64,000 bases of DNA from Datnioides undecimradiatus (lineage: Eukaryota > Chordata > Actinopteri > Lobotiformes > Datnioididae): NCBI GenBank assembly GCA_008933995.1, contig WARS01000013.1:4270721-4334720 (forward strand), given 5' to 3'. Shown here piece by piece: positions 57,358-64,000 of the stretch. Numbering within the stretch: position 1 is the stretch's first letter; every line of letters begins with the position of its first letter. Under the pieces are notes generated by a model that saw nothing but the letters and a program-made list of their open reading frames with translations, was not told the origin of the DNA and did no database searches. Position numbers and translations under genes: made by a program.

Positions 57358-60300
57358 CGCTCCATGGCTCACTGAAGCCTGTTCTGTTTTCTGTTTATCT
57401 GTTTACATACGGCAGCAGCTGCTACTCTGCTTTTTCTTTCCACTCCTCTGCTCAGCTCCGCCACTCAATGAGAAGCTTTTCTTCACGCCGTCTTTTGGGT
57501 GAAAAATGAAACCGCTGCTGTCGGAGCCCAGACACGCAGCCATGACATAATACAACATAAACCTCTGACGGATTTGTGCATGCCACCCAAACTTCACGTT
57601 GAAATGTTCTACTTTAAAAACCCTCAAAGTTACAAAAAAACCCTTAACAACCTTGATGAGTAATCATGACTTTGCATTTTCATGTAATAGTCCTTTCCTA
57701 AATGCTTATTCCCACGTTCATGACAGAGTTGAGTAAAAACAGTTTTAAACTGCTGAACATAATTAGGGGGGAAAAGTTAGATACACAGGATGAAAATAAT
57801 TTGCAATGCATCTTTTAACATGACAGACAATAGAGGTTTTCAATAGACTTTATATGTCTATCTGAGTGAAACAGGATGGGAAGGCTGACATGATGTTTGG
57901 AGGAATTTGATTTGAATGTTGAACAATGGGCACAACAGCAAACCTATAGTAACATAGCTATAGTGATTCACAGTTAGGCGATGGACTCCTTTAGTCATAG
58001 AGGACGACTCCCCTCCCTCAGTACCTTCATCACTCATGATGGGTGGTTGTCATGATGTTATTGGTTGAAATTGGTTCGTACAAGCTTATGTCAGCATGTG
58101 TCATATGTTACAGGAAGAAACTTCGACTGGACATTAGAATACAAAGAAACTGATGTAAGTTTGTATAATATAATTAGTTTTTTTCATATATTATGAAAGA
58201 GCTACACAGTATAACTGAGAATGGGATGTAAAAGGGTTAAAAACACACTTCTCATTTCATATGTGTGTGTCTGTGCGTCTCCCTGGCTCTTCAAACACAA
58301 ACCTGTGTTCTGTCACTTTGACTTCAGTGGCTTCAGTTTGACATGGCCACGGGTCGTGTTTCGGCTAATGGCCGCGGTTGTCAGAAAGGTCAGGTGTCAG
58401 ATCTCAGGCTCGCAGTCAAAACCAACTGCTTCCTGTTTTAATGGCCATGTGCCGTGTCGTTCGCTTTTTAGTGCGTCGTTGCTCCAATTCTGGCTCAAGG
58501 TCCAAAATAATTGCAGGAGTATGATAATGAGGCCTTTTGGGTAAAGTTCAAACATTTGGGGCCTGCTTTGAAAAAGTCCACTGTCACTGTCTGATCATTA
58601 AAAGATAATTCAGGGTTATTACAGCAGGGCTCTTCTTTTGTAGTTTGAACACAGCGTTCTTATCGGCGATGGTAACATTGTCCGCAACAAGAGGCATCTG
58701 GGAAGAAGCATGAGCCATGAGATGATCATTGGAGTTTTAAACAAAGTCCAAGGTTACTTACTTAGAGGAGAAAACCCAACAAAAACACAACAACAGCTCT
58801 GCGGTTTTCCCTCACAGTGTGTGATTACTGAAGCGGGGGGGCAAGATGGTGTTTCTAGCTGCTCCGGCCACAGTTGAAGGCGAGGCGCTGTAATCTTTTA
58901 GAAATGGGGATAACAGCTCACAATTTCAAACAATCATCCCAGGATGGTATTCATGATGTTGCCCTCAGTTGCACACATGAAATAGTTGTCAAAAGAAAGA
59001 AAGAGAAGCCTGAACCTTGCCTAGCTTCTTTTTATTCTCTTTCAATTATATTATGTTCAAGCCATACAATCGTCCTCTAATAAAATTACAAAAAGACGAG
59101 AGAAAACATCTACAAACACAAGGAAGTAGCAAGCAATGAGAACATGCAATTGTTTCAGGTTTTGCTAGTTTATACTAAGCTGGTCAAACATTGCATGAAG
59201 TGGGGCGCGAATGTGCGACCATCTGCTCAGAAGAGTTATCGAAAATTGTGCAACTCAGCCTACCCCGATCAAGATATTGGAAATGTTTGGTTCAGACAGC
59301 CTTGGTGGCATTTCAGGTGCTTTCATTTGAAGTTTTCCTTTCAAATAAAGTAGTTTTGGTCAGCGCGCCCCAGCCTCCTGTTCTCTGACGTGACGAGCTC
59401 CTACATCAACACACCCATTGACCGATGCAGATGTGTTCACTTATAATTAATAATTTTAACTAAGGTTACATGTCCTATATACTACATTGTATGTACACGG
59501 CTGAATACATAAAAGTCGATATTGAAACAATATGCAAGTGGTCCTTCAGTTGTCTTCAGCTTTCTCTTCAGTAAGTTTGGTTGAGTTTGTATTTGTACTG
59601 TTTAGAATGAAGCTTGATGTAGAATATTACTTCTCCAATTACTTGGATGCTAATTAATGACTGTTAATTAATGGAGCCTATTCAGCACAGTCATAGCTCA
59701 GCCCAGCTGTCCTTAACTAACTGCTCTTCCAACAGTTATACCAGGTCTTGTACTCGTTACCTCCCCTTGTCCTTTGGTCTCAGCTTTTTAGAGGTTAATT
59801 TTGGATTCCTACAACTTGGGTCTTACTTTTGTTGTTTAGACCATCATTTCAAATAGGTTATGATAATATTGTGATATCGTATTGTGCCGGTGAGATTGAG
59901 AACGCTGACCCCTAACGAGAACCGTCGAGAAAAGAAGACTGTATTTTTGATGACAAGCTTCAACGGCGGCACGCTGAACATAATCATCTGGTTAATGGTT
60001 AAAGTCACTGGCTTAGAAAATGAAAATGAGTCTTGATCAGCCCTCTTTAGCAGTGCAACTCATTAAGATGTGTGCTCCATGAGTGTAGCGCCTATTAGCA
60101 TGTGATAAATGCCACACACAGTGTCGAGCCTGTTCTGGTATGCACAGAGGCGGCTGAGCATTGATTTGTCTTTGAGTGTAATATGTCAGCCGAGGCCGAC
60201 ATCTTTACCGGCACCAGTGTTGGACACAGTACGCTGACGCCGACTGCTGATGCCGATGTACGGGTTCGGTTTTGTCTCTGACGCCTTAAACACTGTGGGC

Positions 60301-61081
60301 GTCAGCCTCACCAGTGAAATCAGCAAAGACCTTTGTGGCGCAGAACCCTTTATGGTTCAGCTAAATCATGAAATGAGAAGAAGTCATTTCATTTCATTCC
60401 GAGAGCGAACGCTGCTCATTTACAACATGAAATTGGATCGAGCTCTTTCATCGCAAATGCCGCTCCAAAATAATCCCATTGTGCTCTTGCAGGAGTGGTG
60501 TAAGAAGTTAACATGGGTTGAAATAGAGACTTTTCACAGCCACAGAACGCTCAGTCTTTCATTTCACGTCAGGCCCTTGAAGAAATCCGGCAATAAATTT
60601 TCCATTTTTTACTGTAATTAACAGTGAAATTGTCTTCTGCAGTCCCTGACCCTGAACCAAGCCAGGCCATTGATTAAGGACCTTGGAGTGAAACAAGGTC
60701 TTTGCAGGTAGTGAAGTGCTCGTGTCCGCGCGGTGACTGATGGTGTGTGTCACTTATATGACAGCTGTAACTCCTGCTACTATCTGCCTCAGTAGTTTTG
60801 GTGGGTTGTTTAATCAGCTTGGTTCGCCTTTGGTATTAGTGGGTGATTAAATGAATTAGCGGGACCTGGAGACATAAGCGCTGGCCTGGAACATGGGGTC
60901 TGAAGGGGGCCATGGTGGGTTCAGATCGGGGGGGGGGCGGGCAGCGGGCAGCATAGTGCAGCGACACAGTTTTATGTCCCTCTGCTGAGGCCACAGTTTA
61001 ACAAGCAAGGCAGGCATGCATACACTGTGTACACACACGTTTTCTCATGACATAGAGGGGGTTTGTACAGCTTATGTGAAT

Positions 61082-61118
61082 ACACACACACACACACACA
61101 TTTAGATAAAATGCAGAT

Positions 61119-61175
<57 letters not shown>

Positions 61176-61207
61176 CACACACACACACACACTCTGTCAC
61201 ACACACT
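61082..61207. repeat. Compound (CA)n array
   Basis: Three or four CA blocks (61082-61100, about 61123-61170, 61176-61192 and a short end block) are separated by a 20-bp spacer and by the phrase TCTGTCA, which occurs twice. The repeated CTCTGTCACACA unit suggests replication slippage of a larger unit. Confidence 0.95.
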
Positions 61208-61329
61208 GGGCTATTGTGGGTGACACTGCCGCCACTGTGTCTCCGTGCGGAGCGTCCTGACACAGCACACGCCTCCTCACTGCTAAATGTCACGCGCTGT
61301 TACTGACATTATTGGTGATGCAAAGTGCA

Positions 61330-61333
<4 letters not shown>

Positions 61334-61371
<38 letters not shown>

Positions 61372-61384
61372 GCGTGTGTGTTTG
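61334..61384. repeat. (GT)n microsatellite facing the CA array
   Basis: About 50 bp of GT with a few GC steps, about 160 bp from the large CA block and complementary to it on the same strand. Confidence 0.95.
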
Positions 61385-61439
61385 TGTCATGCTGCTGTGC
61401 ATTACTTGTTATTACTTGTTGTCATGTATCCAGTAGAGG

Positions 61440-61650
61440 AATGGTTTAGCGATGAAGCAGTTCGTCAATCAGTGGAAAATATATCAATTTGATCAACAAT
61501 AGATTGTTTCATCGAGTGATTTTTCAGATATAAGATAATATTTTATGCTCTTCAATCACTAGTTTTTAGTTAATCATTTTTATGCCACCAGAGAGTTTTT
61601 GGCATTTTTGCAAGAAAAAATGATTCAAACTATCAAGTGACCATCAAACT
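61440..61650. repeat. MITE-like teleost repeat, decayed copy
   Basis: Contains GTGGAAAATATATCAATTTG, GATTGTTTCATCGAGTGATT, AGTTTTTGGCATTTTTGCAA and AAAAATGATTCAAACTATCA, recognisable as the same family as at 12.44 and 53.0 kb. Confidence 0.62.
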
Positions 61651-62009
61651 GTGGCTCATTTTAATCGAATGTTATTCAGGCGATCACTTCAGCTCAGTTC
61701 TGTTTCACTGCAGACGACCTCTTTACCCAGATGTCTTTGCCTCCTGCTCCCTGGTTGTGTGTCTCTGTCTTTGCCTGAACACATTTTCCCCTTCGCATCT
61801 GCTCGTGCCTGGCACTGATAACAGCATCAGCTTGTTTCCTCATAGCAGCAGATGATGAACTGTGTGGAGGAGACTGTGAAAGTGCAGCAGCACAAGAACA
61901 CAAGCACATCCTGTCTTTGTGGTTCAGGCCTTTTTCTTCTTTTTCCTTCTTCTTGCTGATCGACAAGGTCACAGGCTCAGGTAGTCTTCTGATTTTAAAA
62001 GTCTTGCTC

Positions 62010-62410
62010 CGAAAGTCCGACATAGCCTCTCTGCATAAAGGGTTATGCAGATGATGTTCATGAAATTCTGCCTGTGACTGGCCAAGAGCACTAACGCTAC
62101 CACAAAGAACAAAGGACTTACTGGGGAACCGTGCCTAGTTCCTTCCCTGAGTTTGAAGTTAGACACTCAGTCCTAGAGTGTCAGAATAGTCAATATTGTC
62201 ATGTAAGGGTTTTTGAAGAACCCTGTCCCCTGTTTCAACTTGTTGAAGAAACACAAATAAATTGGGCCACTGGGCCTGTGTTGCCTCTTTAGAGTGGTGT
62301 GAGGAATATGCAACATTAAATACACTTTGCAATATTAAAAGAATGTCCGTTTTCCTATCCAACCTCTTCCAGATGCTTCTTGGTACAGGATCAGACTCAA
62401 AGTTTAACAG
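62010..62410 (-). mobile_element. Decayed L1-type non-LTR retrotransposon, reverse-transcriptase fragment
   Basis: On the minus strand a frame reads FKLREGTRHGSPVSPLFF, a clear relative of the RGTRQGCPLSPLLF motif of L1-type reverse transcriptases. Upstream, in another frame, QWPNLFVFLQQ matches the segment beginning at the EKAFDRVEW motif. Downstream, LYAERL stands where the catalytic LYADD would be, so the active site is lost. Frame changes between the pieces show that it is inactive. Only part of the RT domain remains. Confidence 0.7.
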
Positions 62411-63945
62411 GTGATTTAATTGGTCTTCAAGTTGCTCTGTTCGCTACCTAAGGGAATTGACAATTATTATTATGAAAAGCATGTCTGTAATGGGCAATGA
62501 GGACATTTATGAAGACATTAGTCATTTACAATGGGATTACAGTGAGTGAATGGGAAGTCTTTAAACAGATATGGTCATCTGAGGTGATCTTTTGTCAGCT
62601 GCTGAATGGATAGGCGCTCGTGTTCAGCATTAGAACAAAACGTTAAACTGGAAATCTTTTTAATTCAGCCAGTGATTGTGCCTTGACACAGCGCTGTTTT
62701 CCGAGTCTTCACGCTGAGATGAAATCTTTAGTCTTCCTCTCTTAAAATAAATGAGAGGATGAGAAGTGATAAGCAATATTTAGCACTCTCCTTCGAAATG
62801 TTTTAATGAGGTGATGAGAAGAAGTCGAGGTGATAAGAGGGAACATTTGAGATCCCCTTAGTGTTCGACCTTCTATAAGTTTTAATGTATTCTCTCTCTC
62901 TTTGAGAGAGTCTGCATTAGGATGCTGATTCTGTTGGCACTCAGACAAAAACATTAAACACAAGTGACTGACTTCTGCCTGAACGACTGAAGTACAGTTT
63001 TAAATTCCAAGAAGTAAATAGATAAAACTTTGCATTGCCTTTTATTCATGAGGGATTAACTTTGTGTCGACCTGTTCAACTCTTCACGAACTGTTCTCAC
63101 AGAGCTCACACTGACTCCAAAGGCTGCATAACTCCAGCTGCAAAAATAACCTGGGTGAAAAATCATTTTATTGCCGCAGTTTTATTGGCACTGCTGTATG
63201 TCAGCGGTTACATTTTCATACACGTGATGCACACAAGCTCATTAAGCAGCTCAGCCTCACAGATTTCAGTCTTGGTAGATTTGGCGACCCCTGTGGTTCC
63301 CTGTTGTAATTGCGAGTGCGGTTTAATACCACAACAAGCAGTACCTGTGCAGCTACTGTCAGAAACACAAGAGAAGAACAACTGGTGTAGCTGTCGGTCA
63401 AAAACAACTGAACCACGGTCGGATTTCACGCTTCGTGCAGTGCAAGCGATTCTCCGAGCAGCAGCAGGCCACAGTGAAACTAGATGGTTACATTGCTGAA
63501 GAGATGGAGACGTGCAGCCTGTCACCTGCAGCTGCTCAGCCGACGGTTCTCATGCAAACATTAGAAACGATCTCCTGCTTAAAATACATTAACATAATGA
63601 ATTTAATAAGTTCTTTTTCTCTTACTCTGTCAGACCTGGTAGCATTTCTGCACCACTGTCAGCACGTCAGTCCGCAACAGCACAATGTATGAACGCTCCT
63701 TCTCATGACCATTAAGGCTTCAGCGGCGAATAAGTTTGAAACTCCGTCGGCGATGCACCCTGTGACGCCGAATGTCATGCAGCGTGCAGCTCTCCCAGCA
63801 GCTGCTGACATCCCCGGGACATCTGAGCGCACCGTATTTGCTGATAAAGATTGGGTGAACAAGCAGCCGGAAAGCTGCTCAGTGAGGATGTTTTTTTTTT
63901 TTGTAGTCCTTTCCAAATTCTGAACGTTCACGTCTCCACGCTGCA

Positions 63946-64000
63946 GATAAACATGCACGTGAAGGTTGAGGTGCAGGTGGGAGACGAGCAGAGAAGACGA
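63946..64000 (+). CDS. Possible exon start at the window edge (unidentified)
   Basis: After CTCCACGCTGCAG the sequence ATAAACATGCACGTG opens a frame from an ATG with A at -3 that stays open to the window end (MHVKVEVQVGDEQRRR). It could be the first coding exon of the plus-strand gene whose noncoding exon is proposed at 43.7 kb. The evidence is only a plausible acceptor and a short open frame; no protein is recognised. Confidence 0.2.

Larger units (their letters stand above)
43804..63945 (+). other. Probable long first intron or intergenic stretch
   Basis: About 20 kb with no exon that I can support by similarity. Candidate acceptors exist (for example CTCTTTCAG near 50114 and TTTTTGCAG near 48690), but each is followed by a short meaningless frame. 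The stretch holds microsatellites, a SINE, a LINE relic and MITE-like repeats. Some low-repeat, CpG-bearing patches (about 46.1-47.4 and 59.9-60.8 kb) could be regulatory, but this cannot be judged without comparison to other species. Confidence 0.4.

Noticed and set aside
1-64000. CRISPR arrays, bacterial operons, insertion sequences or viral genes
   Set aside because: No regularly spaced repeats, no dense gene packing and no such proteins; all larger repeats are microsatellites or eukaryotic transposon remnants.

Overview
The window reads as nuclear DNA of a ray-finned (teleost) fish. It is intron-rich and moderately AT-rich, full of GT/CA microsatellites, and carries decayed short transposons of kinds I know from teleost genomes, a tRNA-derived SINE and a relic of an L1-type LINE. 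Nothing prokaryotic, viral, organellar or CRISPR-like was seen.

One protein-coding gene can be read almost completely. It lies on the minus strand at about 12.2-25.1 kb, with a probable untranslated first exon near 32.2-32.4 kb. Fifteen coding exons, all with GT-AG boundaries and all phase-compatible, join into a 694-codon frame. The product is a RhoGAP protein of the ARHGAP18/28/40 family. The catalytic arginine, the RELP motif and the APNLF motif are all present, and the C-terminal block of the family is split over the last three exons. The best fit is arhgap40, chosen mainly because a C-terminal block that I recall ARHGAP18 and ARHGAP28 sharing is replaced here. Several of the exons are too short to stand out as open reading frames and were found from splice signals, reading phase and family motifs.

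Region by region: 1-9.1 kb is intergenic, with a cluster of GT arrays and a roughly 540-bp polypyrimidine tract. 9.2-12.2 kb is the probable 3' UTR and downstream flank of the RhoGAP gene. 12.2-32.4 kb is the gene itself, including a roughly 7-kb first intron and a small CpG-containing promoter with a CRE palindrome. 32.4-43.5 kb is a gene-free stretch holding several repeats, one of them inserted into another. 43.5-44.4 kb is a CpG-rich segment with a strong plus-strand splice donor, probably the promoter and noncoding first exon of a divergent gene. 43.8-64 kb has no exon I can identify with confidence and is probably a long first intron; it holds a SINE, a LINE relic, MITE-like copies and large CA/GT arrays, with one possible exon start at the right edge.

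I found no new multi-gene system. The most useful results are the full exon structure of the RhoGAP gene, an upstream reading frame overlapping its start codon, and a long CA repeat a few bases inside the intron after a frame-sensitive RhoGAP exon.
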